From Parcubacteria group bacterium GW2011_GWB1_42_6 (GTDB lineage Bacteria; Patescibacteriota; Minisyncoccia; Portnoybacterales; GWB1-42-6): DNA of 16,129 nucleotides. The stretch is taken from the NCBI GenBank assembly GCA_000997475.1, contig LCEC01000020.1:1-16129 (forward strand). The letters are read 5' to 3'. The stretch's first letter is position 1. Every line of letters begins with the position of its first letter. Below the pieces are notes generated by a model. The model saw only the letters and a list, made by a program, of their open reading frames with translations. It was not told where the DNA came from and did not search any database. Made by a program: the position numbers and the translations under genes. Below are positions 1 to 5,665 of the stretch, one piece after another.

Positions 1-300
1 CAGCCAGCGCCGGTCGCGCGGACACTCGACGACAAGGCCGTCCGTGTTGGCGCTGATGACCGGCACGCCGCACAGTTCCAGGCGTTCGATCAGCATCAGC
101 AGAGCCAGTTGCCCGGTGATGGTCACCTGGATCATTTCGCTCGGTGCGTAGAAGATCGAGTACTGGGAGCCTAGCTTACCGAATATGCCATTCAAGTATG
201 TTTTAAGGGTATTGGCAGTCTTCTTGTCGCCGCCGCGTTTTGCCGTCAGTCGCTTGTCGTACCATCCGCGATAAATCTGTTGGAACACTTGCCCGATTTG
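1..300 (-). CDS. Family B DNA polymerase, phage-type, internal fragment (foreign to the rest of the window)
   Basis: The minus strand is open through this segment and reads as the palm region of a family B replicative polymerase. A motif B-like stretch, KTYLNGIFGKLGS, is followed by a hydrophobic helix (ITGQLALLMLIERLELCGVPV) and a motif C-like ISANTDGLVVECP, where N-T-D-G replaces the usual D-T-D. This wording is typical of phage polymerases. Both ends are missing: the window starts inside the gene, and the frame loses polymerase character where the ligA zinc finger begins at about 290. The first 150 bases are far richer in G+C than the neighbouring genes. Bases 290-301 make sense in both genes, so the exact joint lies somewhere in about 272-301. 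The match is by motif only. The fragment is probably not native to this chromosome. Confidence 0.75.
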
Positions 301-1087
301 CGGCGGAGCGGTGAAAAGGCAGGAAATTTCGGATAAGAAAAAAGAGAAAAGCGCCGGTTATTTTTGCGCCAACAAGAAATGCTTCGCCGTCAATCGCCGC
401 CGGATCAGCCATTTTACTTCGCGCGCCGCGATGGACATTGAGGGATTGGGGCCGAAAATAATTGGCAAGCTGATTGAAGAAGGCTTGATCCGCGACGCGG
501 CCGATATTTATGAATTGAAAGAAGGAGATTTGGCGGCGCTGGAAAGATTCGGCGAAAAATCGGCGGCCAATTTAGTGGCTTCGATCAATAAAAGCCGCCA
601 GGTCGCCTTGAACCGTTTTATTAACGCTTTGGGAATTTTGCATGTGGGCGAAGAAACCGCGATTGATTTGGCCAATCATTTTAAAAATATCAAAAAAATA
701 AAAGAAGCGGATTTGGAAACTTTGAATGCTTTGCCCAACGTGGGCGGAGTGATGACAAAAAGCATTTATGAATGGTTTCGCGATCCGCAAAACGAAAAGT
801 TGTTGGAAAGACTGCTTAAGGAAATAAAAATAGAAAATCCCAAGGAAAAGAAGAATCAAAATTTGGCCGGTTTGAGCATTGTTTTGACGGGTGAATTGCA
901 AAGCATGGCCAGAGATCAAGCCAAAGAAGCGATCAGGGAACGGGGCGGAGATATTTCTTCCTCCGTTTCTTCTCAAACGGATTTGGTGGTGGCCGGCCGC
1001 GACCCCGGTTCAAAGTTTGACAAGGCAAGAGAGCTTGGGGTTAAAATAGTGGGGGAGGAGGAATTTTTGAAGATGCTGGGATCCTAA
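290..1087 (+). CDS. ligA: NAD-dependent DNA ligase LigA, C-terminal part (5' truncated by a sequence joint)
   Basis: LigA seals nicks during replication and repair using NAD+. Only the C-terminal domains are present. The zinc finger has Cys pairs C-P-I-C (290-301) and C-A-N-K-K-C. It is followed by the family signature HFTSRAAMDIEGLG, helix-hairpin-helix repeats (around LERFGEKSAANLV and LPNVGGVMTKSI), and a terminal BRCT domain beginning NLAGLSIVLTGEL. The adenylation and OB domains are absent. The frame stays ligase-like back to codon 287-290 and then meets a stop at 272, where DNA of another character begins. A GTG at 311 could be called as a start, but it lies inside the zinc finger and leaves out its first Cys pair, so it is not a real one. 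The gene ends before an AT-rich spacer and gatC follows on the same strand. Confidence 0.9.
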   Translation, partial: CPICGGAVKRQEISDKKKEKSAGYFCANKKCFAVNRRRISHFTSRAAMDIEGLGPKIIGKLIEEGLIRDAADIYELKEGDLAALERFGEKSAANLVASINKSRQVALNRFINALGILHVGEETAIDLANHFKNIKKIKEADLETLNALPNVGGVMTKSIYEWFRDPQNEKLLERLLKEIKIENPKEKKNQNLAGLSIVLTGELQSMARDQAKEAIRERGGDISSSVSSQTDLVVAGRDPGSKFDKARELGVKIVGEEEFLKMLGS

Positions 1088-1091
1088 ACAA

Positions 1092-1195
1092 TTTTATAAT
1101 TTTTAATTTTATAATTTTTAAATAATTTCTTAATTTTTAAATATTAAGATTTATTTACAAAATTAAAAATTCAAAAATTAAAAATTTTTGAATTT
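1092..1195. repeat. AT-rich inverted word array upstream of gatC
   Basis: The ligA-gatC spacer contains TAATTTTT at 1097, 1112 and 1131. On the other side it contains the reverse-complement words AAAATTA (1159) and AAAAATTA (1173). The two sides can pair into an imperfect AT-only hairpin. The array ends directly at the gatC ATG and leaves no Shine-Dalgarno sequence. Low complexity makes this the weakest of the arrays in the window. Confidence 0.5.
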
Positions 1196-1474
1196 ATGAA
1201 CATCAACCACATTGCCAAACTTGCCCGATTGGGTTTGGGCGAAGATGAAAAATCAAAACTCGAGAGCGAGCTCTCGGAGATTTTGGATTTTGTCGAACAA
1301 CTGAAAGAAGTCGAGACCGAAAACATCGAGCCAACGGCTCACGCCACGGGAATGGAAAATGTCGTGCGCCCTGACGAGGCGCGAAGAACAGCGGAGGATG
1401 AAAGGCAAGAGATTCTCGGCAATGCTCCGCAAAGAGAAGATAATTTTATAAAAGTAAAGTCTGTTTTGCAATAA
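1196..1474 (+). CDS. gatC: Asp-tRNA(Asn)/Glu-tRNA(Gln) amidotransferase subunit C
   Basis: GatC is the small subunit that wraps around GatA and GatB in the complex converting mischarged Glu-tRNA(Gln), and in many bacteria Asp-tRNA(Asn), to the correct amidated form. The 92 residues match the usual length. The N-terminus has the family pattern INHIAKLARLGLGEDEKSKLESELSEILDFVEQL, and the middle contains the conserved VRPDEA segment. No Shine-Dalgarno is visible before the ATG, because the AT-rich array reaches the start codon. The stop is 3 bases before the gatA start, so the two are surely co-transcribed and probably translationally coupled. gatB is not in the window. Confidence 0.93.
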   Translation: MNINHIAKLARLGLGEDEKSKLESELSEILDFVEQLKEVETENIEPTAHATGMENVVRPDEARRTAEDERQEILGNAPQREDNFIKVKSVLQ

Positions 1475-1477
1475 ACC

Positions 1478-2917
1478 ATGGATCTCGCTTCTTTAACTAT
1501 CGCTCAAATTCACGAGGGATTGAAAAATAAGAATTTTTCGGCAACCGAATTGACCGAAGCTTTTTTGTCAAAAATAAAAGAGCGCGATGGCGAAATCCAC
1601 GCGTATTTGAATGTGATGGAAGAATCAGCCAAAAAACAAGCTCGGGAGGTTGATAAAAAAATCGCCGCGGGAGAAGAGATTGGAATTTTGGAAGGCGCGC
1701 CTTGCGCCATCAAGGATAATATTCTCATTCGAGGCGAGAAATGCACTTCGGGATCAAAAATACTCGAGCATTATGTCGCGCCGTATGACGCCGAAGTTAT
1801 AAAAAAACTCAAAGAAAAAGGAGTTGTATTTTTGGGCAAAACCAATCTGGATGAATTCGCCATGGGTTCATCAACCGAAAATTCCGCTTTCGGCCCGACC
1901 CGCAATCCGCATGATTTAAAAAGGGTTCCGGGCGGCTCTTCGGGCGGATCGGCGGCGGCCGTGGCGGCGAACGAATGCGCTTTCGCGCTGGGCTCCGATA
2001 CGGGCGGTTCAATCAGGCAGCCGGCTTCTTTTTGCGGCGTTGTGGGGCTCAAACCGACTTATGGCGCGGTTTCCCGCTACGGGCTTATGGCAATGGCTTC
2101 GTCATTGGACCAAATAGGGCCTTTGGCGAAAAATGTTGAGGATTGCAAAATGGTTTTTGAAGCGATAAATGGCCGCGATCCGAAAGATTCAACCAGCTCG
2201 GATGGAAATTTTCGAAATTCAAATCCGTCTCAGGCGGACGAAATTAGAAAATTAAGAATTGGTCTGCCCAAAGAATATTTTGCCCAAGGTCTTGATCCCA
2301 AAGTGGAAAAACTCGTAAAGAACGCCGTTCAAAAATTGGCGGCGCAAGGAGCAAAAGTGGAAGAAATTTCTTTGCCGCATACAAAATACGCTTTGCCGTG
2401 TTATTATATAATTATGCCGTCGGAAGTTTCGGCCAACTTGGCGCGATATGATGGCATTAAATACGGCTATTCCGCGATTAGCGATAAGCGATTAGCGATT
2501 AGCGATCTGATGGATGTTTATTTAAAATCCAGACAAAACGGTTTTGGCGCGGAACCCCGGCGCCGAATAATGCTTGGAACTTATGCGCTTTCGGCCGGCT
2601 ACTACGACGCTTATTATCTCAAGGCGCAAAAAGTCCGCACTGAAATTATCAATGATTTCAAGAAAGCATTTGAAAAAGTTGACGTGATAATAACTCCAAC
2701 CGCGCCCACGCCCGCTTTTAAAATCGGCGAGAAAGTTTCCGATCCCTTGCGGATGTATTTGGCCGATATCTATACCATCTCGGTTAACTTGGCGGGATTG
2801 CCGGCAATTTCCGTTCCTTGCGGAAAATCGGAAAATTTACCGGTTGGTTTGCAAATCATCGGCAAACATTTTTCCGAAGATTTGATTTTTGAGGCGGCGT
2901 CAGCCATTGAGTCGTAA
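1478..2917 (+). CDS. gatA: Asp-tRNA(Asn)/Glu-tRNA(Gln) amidotransferase subunit A
   Basis: GatA is the amidase subunit: it hydrolyses glutamine and delivers ammonia to GatB. The amidase-signature Ser-cisSer-Lys triad is complete: K79 (APCAIKDNI), S154 (GGSSGGSAA) and S178 (SDTGGSIRQPA). At 479 residues the length is normal. The C-terminal signature LAGLPAISVPCG...PVGLQIIG is present. Residues 333-343 (AISDKRLAISD) are odd. They are encoded by four tandem heptamers of the GCGATTA type at 2474-2501, placed just before the conserved LMDVYLKSRQNGFG helix, where relatives have a shorter stretch. The array keeps the frame, so the protein should be functional with a small surface insertion. The gene follows gatC by 3 bases. 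Confidence 0.96.
   Translation: MDLASLTIAQIHEGLKNKNFSATELTEAFLSKIKERDGEIHAYLNVMEESAKKQAREVDKKIAAGEEIGILEGAPCAIKDNILIRGEKCTSGSKILEHYVAPYDAEVIKKLKEKGVVFLGKTNLDEFAMGSSTENSAFGPTRNPHDLKRVPGGSSGGSAAAVAANECAFALGSDTGGSIRQPASFCGVVGLKPTYGAVSRYGLMAMASSLDQIGPLAKNVEDCKMVFEAINGRDPKDSTSSDGNFRNSNPSQADEIRKLRIGLPKEYFAQGLDPKVEKLVKNAVQKLAAQGAKVEEISLPHTKYALPCYYIIMPSEVSANLARYDGIKYGYSAISDKRLAISDLMDVYLKSRQNGFGAEPRRRIMLGTYALSAGYYDAYYLKAQKVRTEIINDFKKAFEKVDVIITPTAPTPAFKIGEKVSDPLRMYLADIYTISVNLAGLPAISVPCGKSENLPVGLQIIGKHFSEDLIFEAASAIES
2474..2508 (+). repeat. Heptamer array GCGATTA/GCGATAA inside gatA
   Basis: The tandem heptamers are GCGATTA (2474), GCGATAA (2481), GCGATTA (2488) and GCGATTA (2495), followed by a partial GCGATCT (2502). 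Three heptamers equal 21 bases, so the array reads as a 7-residue protein repeat, AISDKRL-AISD. The same word in another phase (GATAAGC) forms the array at 3128-3155 next to the following gene. Confidence 0.85.
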
Positions 2918-2964
2918 TTTGCCGATCACGAGCCGTAAATATAATTTCTTTAAATTACGTCAGT

Positions 2965-3000
2965 AATTTTACCCCGCAGCTCTGCTGCGGTTGGGTAATT
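2965..3000. repeat. GC-rich palindrome downstream of gatA
   Basis: CCGCAGC (2974-2980) and GCTGCGG (2984-2990) form a 7-bp stem with a three-base loop. It is extended by imperfect AATT..ACC / GGGTAATT flanks. It could terminate gatCA transcripts, but no T-run follows, so a dispersed palindromic repeat is equally likely. Confidence 0.5.
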
Positions 3001-3018
3001 CATTAGAAACTCGCTTAT

Positions 3019-3102
3019 TGTCATTCCGGCCTGCCAGCAGGCAGAGCCGGAATCCAGATTTTATCTTAATTTTCTGGATTCCCGCTTGGGGCGGGAATGA
3101 CA
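3019..3102. mobile_element. MITE-like palindromic element, copy 1 (TGTCATTCC...GGAATGACA)
   Basis: The ends are inverted: TGTCATTCC at 3019 and GGAATGACA at 3094-3102. Inside are GGAATCCAG and its complement CTGGATTCC. Each half also folds on itself (CCGGC...GCCGG on the left, CCCGC...GCGGG on the right). A second copy with the same ends and the same internal GGATCCAGA/TCTGGATTC pair lies at 6799-6896. No protein is encoded, so mobilisation would need a transposase in trans. Elements with this 'TGTCATTCCCG' wording are widespread in bacterial genomes. Confidence 0.75.
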
Positions 3103-3127
3103 AATTCAAGGGAAATGGATTTTTTAT

Positions 3128-3155
3128 GATAAGCGATAAGCGATAAGCAATAAGC
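3128..3155 (+). repeat. Heptamer array GATAAGC immediately before a start codon
   Basis: GATAAGC occurs at 3128, 3135 and 3142, followed by AATAAGC at 3149. The array ends 5 bases before the ATG at 3161 and leaves no Shine-Dalgarno sequence. It is the same word, phase-shifted, as the array inside gatA about 650 bp upstream, in the same orientation. Confidence 0.8.
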
Positions 3156-3160
3156 AATTT

Positions 3161-3706
3161 ATGCGCACTTATCTATTTGATCTCTCGTTTTTTTACGATC
3201 TTTACGACAAAATTTATATTTTTTTTGACACTCTTGATCTTTCGCGGGAAATTTTGATTTTAAAACTTATCAGTTATTTGGTGTCTTTCTTTTTCATTTT
3301 TCTTATCATCGCTCTTCTTAAAAGGGCGGATTTTGGCTGGCAGTTGCGGGAGAGGATCTACGCGCGGGAATCGGTTCACGGAGCGGAAAAAATCATAAGC
3401 CGTTGGGATAAAATAAAAAATCGCCTGGAAAAAGGAGATCAAGCCAGTTTGAAGCTGGCGGTGATCGAGGCGGATAAAATCATTGACGATATTTTCATCC
3501 GCATGGCTTTGCCCGGCAAAGATATGCAAGAGCGTTTAACTCAATTTCAAAAACACGAACTTTCAAGCGTTGATTTGGTTTGGGAGGCCCATCGCTTGCG
3601 GAATCTCATCGTCAATAATCCCAAGGCCGAGATAAGCGCGGAGCAGGCGACAGAGGCGATCCGCTATTACGAAACTGCGCTGAAGGAATTGGAGTATTTA
3701 TCATAA
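3161..3706 (+). CDS. Conserved membrane-anchored protein with helical cytoplasmic domain, function unknown
   Basis: This is a 181-residue protein with one clear membrane segment at about residues 29-55 (ILILKLISYLVSFFFIFLIIALL), followed by a charged, mostly helical domain. The latter contains the pattern SLKLAVIEADKIIDDIF, then ERL, VWEAHRLRNLIVNNP and a final helix ending EAIRYYETALKELEYL. I recognise this layout (IEADK...AHRLRN) as a small membrane protein common in CPR genomes, but no function is known to me. The start is the ATG directly after the GATAAGC array; no Shine-Dalgarno is visible. A good intrinsic terminator follows at 3727, so this is the last gene of the leftmost plus-strand group. 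Confidence 0.8.
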   Translation: MRTYLFDLSFFYDLYDKIYIFFDTLDLSREILILKLISYLVSFFFIFLIIALLKRADFGWQLRERIYARESVHGAEKIISRWDKIKNRLEKGDQASLKLAVIEADKIIDDIFIRMALPGKDMQERLTQFQKHELSSVDLVWEAHRLRNLIVNNPKAEISAEQATEAIRYYETALKELEYLS

Positions 3707-3726
3707 AATCCGATAAAACAAAAAGG

Positions 3727-3748
3727 CCTCGCTAATCGCGAGGTTTTT
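3727..3748 (+). terminator. Intrinsic terminator after the 3161-3706 gene
   Basis: A 6-bp GC stem, CCTCGC / GCGAGG, with a five-base loop is followed at once by TTTTT. It starts 20 bases after the stop codon of the preceding gene. Confidence 0.85.
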
Positions 3749-3775
3749 AGTTTACAAAATATTGAAAAAATTTTT

Positions 3776-3850
3776 ATTTAGCGGGCTTTGCCCGTCGTAG
3801 TCCCATAAGGCGGGACGAAGGCGGGGGTCGTATGAGACGATGTTGGAACG
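3776..3850. repeat. Structured GC-rich repeat, imperfect inverted arms
   Basis: This GC-rich island sits in AT-rich surroundings. It has a small hairpin (CGGGC ttt GCCCG), then GTCGTAGTCCCATA on one side and GTCGTATGAGACGAT on the other, which are imperfect reverse complements around a GGCGGGACGAAGGCGGG centre. No reading frame of interest crosses it. It resembles a dispersed non-coding repeat; there is only one copy in this window. Confidence 0.4.
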
Positions 3851-3881
3851 TATTTAATAACTAAAAATTTTAGTCAATCTT

Positions 3882-3915
3882 AAAAAAGAAGTGTCGCAGA
3901 ACGCTCTGCGACACT
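3882..3915 (-). terminator. Intrinsic terminator of the SinR-like gene
   Basis: An 11-bp perfect stem (AGTGTCGCAGA 3890-3900 / TCTGCGACACT 3905-3915) has a four-base loop. Read on the minus strand it is followed by TTCTTTTTT. It lies 9 bases after the stop codon of the minus-strand gene at 3925-4200. Confidence 0.85.
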
Positions 3916-3924
3916 TTAGCTAAT

Positions 3925-4200
3925 CTAAAAACTTAATGAACTTAACCAACGCCAAATTTCTTGCTCCGCGAGACGCCCGTAATATTCTCCCTGTAATCGA
4001 AAAATAATTAATTCATCGTTTACATCTATTACATGCGGGTTAATTAAATCATAGATTTGCTTAGCTGGCAAATTTGATTCAACTAACCAAGCAGAAGTAG
4101 TGTGGTGCCAATAAGTTCCAGAAATTTTTTGAATCGCTTGATAAAGATCTTTATAATCTTGACCCGGACGATTAAGCCTATAAGAAATTAGATAAACCAT
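3925..4200 (-). CDS. SinR family protein (Cas2-like ferredoxin fold), small, role unknown
   Basis: The 91 residues begin MVYLISYRLNRPGQDYKDLYQAIQKI and continue with GTYWHHTTSAWLVES, then NDELIIFRLQGEYYGRL, and end with a short helix. This pattern belongs to the 'SinR family' of stand-alone small proteins related in fold to Cas2. It is unrelated to the Bacillus sporulation regulator SinR. No CRISPR array or other cas gene is present, so a role in adaptation is not supported; such proteins are usually found alone or near defence genes. The start ATG at 4200 has no evident Shine-Dalgarno. The upstream region holds a 13-bp perfect inverted repeat shared with a divergent plus-strand promoter, so the two units may be co-regulated. 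Confidence 0.75.
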   Translation of the reverse strand: MVYLISYRLNRPGQDYKDLYQAIQKISGTYWHHTTSAWLVESNLPAKQIYDLINPHVIDVNDELIIFRLQGEYYGRLAEQEIWRWLSSLSF

Positions 4201-4205
4201 TATTG

Positions 4206-4234
4206 TTTACTTTGTTAACCCTTTCGGGTATAAT
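4206..4234 (+). promoter_or_regulatory. Promoter for a candidate plus-strand ncRNA
   Basis: TTTACT (4206-4211), a spacer of 17 and TATAAT (4229-4234). The -10 box lies at the inner edge of a perfect inverted repeat. The predicted start is near 4241. No protein gene lies downstream on this strand before a terminator-like hairpin at 4317. Confidence 0.55.
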
Positions 4235-4252
4235 GAAAATACCCGAAAGGGT
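4218..4252. promoter_or_regulatory. 13-bp perfect inverted repeat over the -10 box (operator-like)
   Basis: ACCCTTTCGGGTA (4218-4230) and TACCCGAAAGGGT (4240-4252) are exact reverse complements with a nine-base centre. Each arm is itself a mini-hairpin (CCC-TTTC-GGG and CCC-GAAA-GGG). The repeat covers the -10 region of the plus-strand promoter and lies about 18 bp before the divergent SinR-like start, so it could be a dimeric repressor site for both. Confidence 0.55.
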
Positions 4253-4346
4253 CGTGGATTGCCGGTGCGACTTTTATTAGAATAGGTACGCCGGTTTACC
4301 ACATATTTATCTACAGAACGCTAAGGGGATCCACCTTTGGCGTTTT
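4241..4346 (+). ncRNA. Candidate structured small RNA, about 105 nt
   Basis: A consensus-like promoter precedes this segment. Its predicted 5' end folds as CCC-GAAA-GGG, a GNRA-type tetraloop hairpin. A longer hairpin follows, with GTGG (4254-4257) pairing CCAC, a symmetric internal loop, and CCGGTG pairing CGCCGG, closed by an AT-rich loop. A last hairpin, AACGC-AAGG against CCTT-GGCGTT, ends in TTTTGTATTT, which looks like an intrinsic terminator. There is no convincing reading frame or ribosome-binding site. I could not match it to SRP RNA, 6S RNA, tmRNA or a riboswitch class I know. It is divergent from the SinR-like gene and convergent with the gene at 4351-4740. Confidence 0.45.
4317..4346 (+). 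terminator. Terminator-like hairpin ending the candidate ncRNA
   Basis: AACGC (4317-4321) and AAGG pair with CCTT and GGCGTT (4339-4344) around a GGATCC-containing loop, with TTTT after the stem. The stop codon of the convergent minus-strand gene is 4 bases further on. Confidence 0.5.
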
Positions 4347-4350
4347 GTAT

Positions 4351-4740
4351 TTAATTAGGACTGCTTTGTTTTTCTTTTAACTCAATCACATAAACTTTTC
4401 CGAGATTATCACTCATCACTTCTTTGGGTTCGTATCGTCCAGCATATTTTAAAGGGTTGATTCCATACTTGCCTATAAATGAACGACTTGCTACATATCC
4501 TCCTGTCGCTCTTGGTTTCAACTTTATTGCACCACTTTCTTCGTTTTTGAAAAACTTAAAAGCAACGGCCATTTTTTCTTTATCGTAGAAAATCTTTAAG
4601 GCAACGGAGTCTTTAAGATTATACTTATTATAAAACCCCGAGCTAAAGCCAAAACCACCCGTTTTACCCAGGCTTATTTTAGAGGAGAATTTGCCCTTAA
4701 AAGAAGTAAATTCTTCAAAATTGTAGGTGTTAGTGTCCAT
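4351..4740 (-). CDS. Conserved hypothetical protein, 129 aa
   Basis: I do not recognise a function. The protein has a beta-rich N-terminal half (SSKISLGKTGGFGFSSGFYNKYNL, then VALKIFYDKEKMAVAFKFF) and a second half with GAIKLKPRATGGYVASRSFIGKYGI followed by KYAGRYEPKEV. This rhythm recalls a family of small phage- or defence-associated hypotheticals in which a strand-turn pair, 'bsigfs.g....y.l', precedes 'a.lyyD...kiaikf'. There is no signal peptide or membrane segment. It is transcribed in the same direction as the restriction-modification genes but from its own promoter (4782-4810) after their terminator, so it may be a separate accessory gene. Confidence 0.6.
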   Translation of the reverse strand: MDTNTYNFEEFTSFKGKFSSKISLGKTGGFGFSSGFYNKYNLKDSVALKIFYDKEKMAVAFKFFKNEESGAIKLKPRATGGYVASRSFIGKYGINPLKYAGRYEPKEVMSDNLGKVYVIELKEKQSSPN

Positions 4741-4781
4741 ATTTTTTAAGTTAACTGGCTGTTTATTCGACCATTTAGTCC

Positions 4782-4810
4782 ATCTTAATCATTTTGTTTG
4801 TCAGTGTCAA
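4782..4810 (-). promoter_or_regulatory. Promoter of the 4351-4740 gene
   Basis: On the minus strand: TTGACA (4810-4805), a spacer of 17 and TAAGAT (4787-4782). It lies about 42 bases before the ATG and just behind the terminator of the nuclease gene. Confidence 0.75.
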
Positions 4811-4823
4811 GCCCCAGCCAAAC

Positions 4824-4843
4824 TAAAAACGGCTACAAGCCGT
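4824..4843 (-). terminator. Intrinsic terminator of the restriction-modification operon
   Basis: On the minus strand the stem ACGGCT / AGCCGT with a three-base loop is followed by TTTTT. It is 23 bases after the stop of the nuclease gene. Confidence 0.75.
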
Positions 4844-4866
4844 CTTTATGTCTATCCCCTTTACTT

Positions 4867-5661
4867 TTAAATAATGATGGTAGTTTTTTCGTATAATATA
4901 GGGAGGCAATTTTGGCGCATTCTAAATTTTGTTCCGTGGTTATGGCCGGTGCGAGCGTCAAAGTCCACCAAAATATTTGATTTCTCGATTGCTTTCAAGA
5001 ATCCCTTAAAGCTGAATTTTTGCAACATCATTATTTTAGTATATTTATAAAATTCTTTCTTGCGTTCAACTTTAACTTCCGCTTGTACATAAAAACAATT
5101 TAATAATTTTGTGCCGGCCTTATGCTCTAAATCATCGAAGCCCCAATAAGGTTGCGGTTTTATTTCGCTTAGGCCGATTCTTTTGTTGACTGATTTCAGC
5201 CAAGCCTTATGTCTTTTGTCCACGGCTGAAGCATCAAAAGAAATTAAGATTTTTCTTTCTTCCTGGTCTATCTTTACAGCAAAACCCCTATCACTTTTTG
5301 ATGTACAGATCGTTTGCCGAAAGCTCAATTCTTTAGAGGTATATTTTTTACCTGCTTCTTGGTGCGCCCATCCATATTTGGGCAATAAAATTTGAGAGAC
5401 AAAACCGACAGCGCGAGGCGAGGGTTCTATATGGAAAAGCGTAGTCAAAGATGACGAATTTAATCTTTGCGCTTTCAGCTCCCATTCGGCTGCATTTGGA
5501 ATAGGAAGATTATTTTCTTTTATACCAAGTAAATCTTCTAGTGTGTTCCCTATACCCCCTTGATTGCCTCGTCTAGCATTTGGTATCCAGCCAGTATTAA
5601 CAATTTCCTTAAGCTTGTCTATTAAGGCTTGCTTAGTATAAATTATTGGTTTTTTGGTCAT
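4867..5661 (-). CDS. Type II restriction endonuclease, MvaI/BcnI family
   Basis: This 264-residue nuclease would cut unmethylated invading DNA, protected at home by the methyltransferase encoded just upstream. The family signature is in the N-terminal third: RRGNQGGIGNTLEDLLGIKENNLPIPNAAEWELKAQR, with E42 and the E61-L-K63 (E-x-K) catalytic element. The residue 5 before E61, where PD-(D/E)xK enzymes usually carry Asp, is Asn (N56). A C-terminal segment, DARTGHNHGTKFRMR, also suits the family. Known relatives recognise CCWGG (MvaI) or CCSGG (BcnI) and act as monomers; the specificity here cannot be read from sequence. The start lies 4 bases after the methyltransferase stop, so the two form one operon, methylase first. 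Confidence 0.85.
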   Translation of the reverse strand: MTKKPIIYTKQALIDKLKEIVNTGWIPNARRGNQGGIGNTLEDLLGIKENNLPIPNAAEWELKAQRLNSSSLTTLFHIEPSPRAVGFVSQILLPKYGWAHQEAGKKYTSKELSFRQTICTSKSDRGFAVKIDQEERKILISFDASAVDKRHKAWLKSVNKRIGLSEIKPQPYWGFDDLEHKAGTKLLNCFYVQAEVKVERKKEFYKYTKIMMLQKFSFKGFLKAIEKSNILVDFDARTGHNHGTKFRMRQNCLPILYEKTTIII

Positions 5662-5665
5662 AAAA

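Noticed and set aside
311..313. GTG as a native start for the ligase fragment
   Set aside because: It lies inside the zinc-finger domain; the ligase frame continues upstream to the first Cys pair at 290.
203..412. Minus-strand reading frame of 69 codons across the polymerase/ligA joint
   Set aside because: It is out of frame with the polymerase motifs and antisense to the ligA zinc finger; no recognisable protein.
4241..4346. Signal recognition particle RNA, 6S RNA, tmRNA or preQ1 riboswitch in the candidate ncRNA
   Set aside because: None of the conserved loop sequences of these classes could be found, so it is left unnamed.
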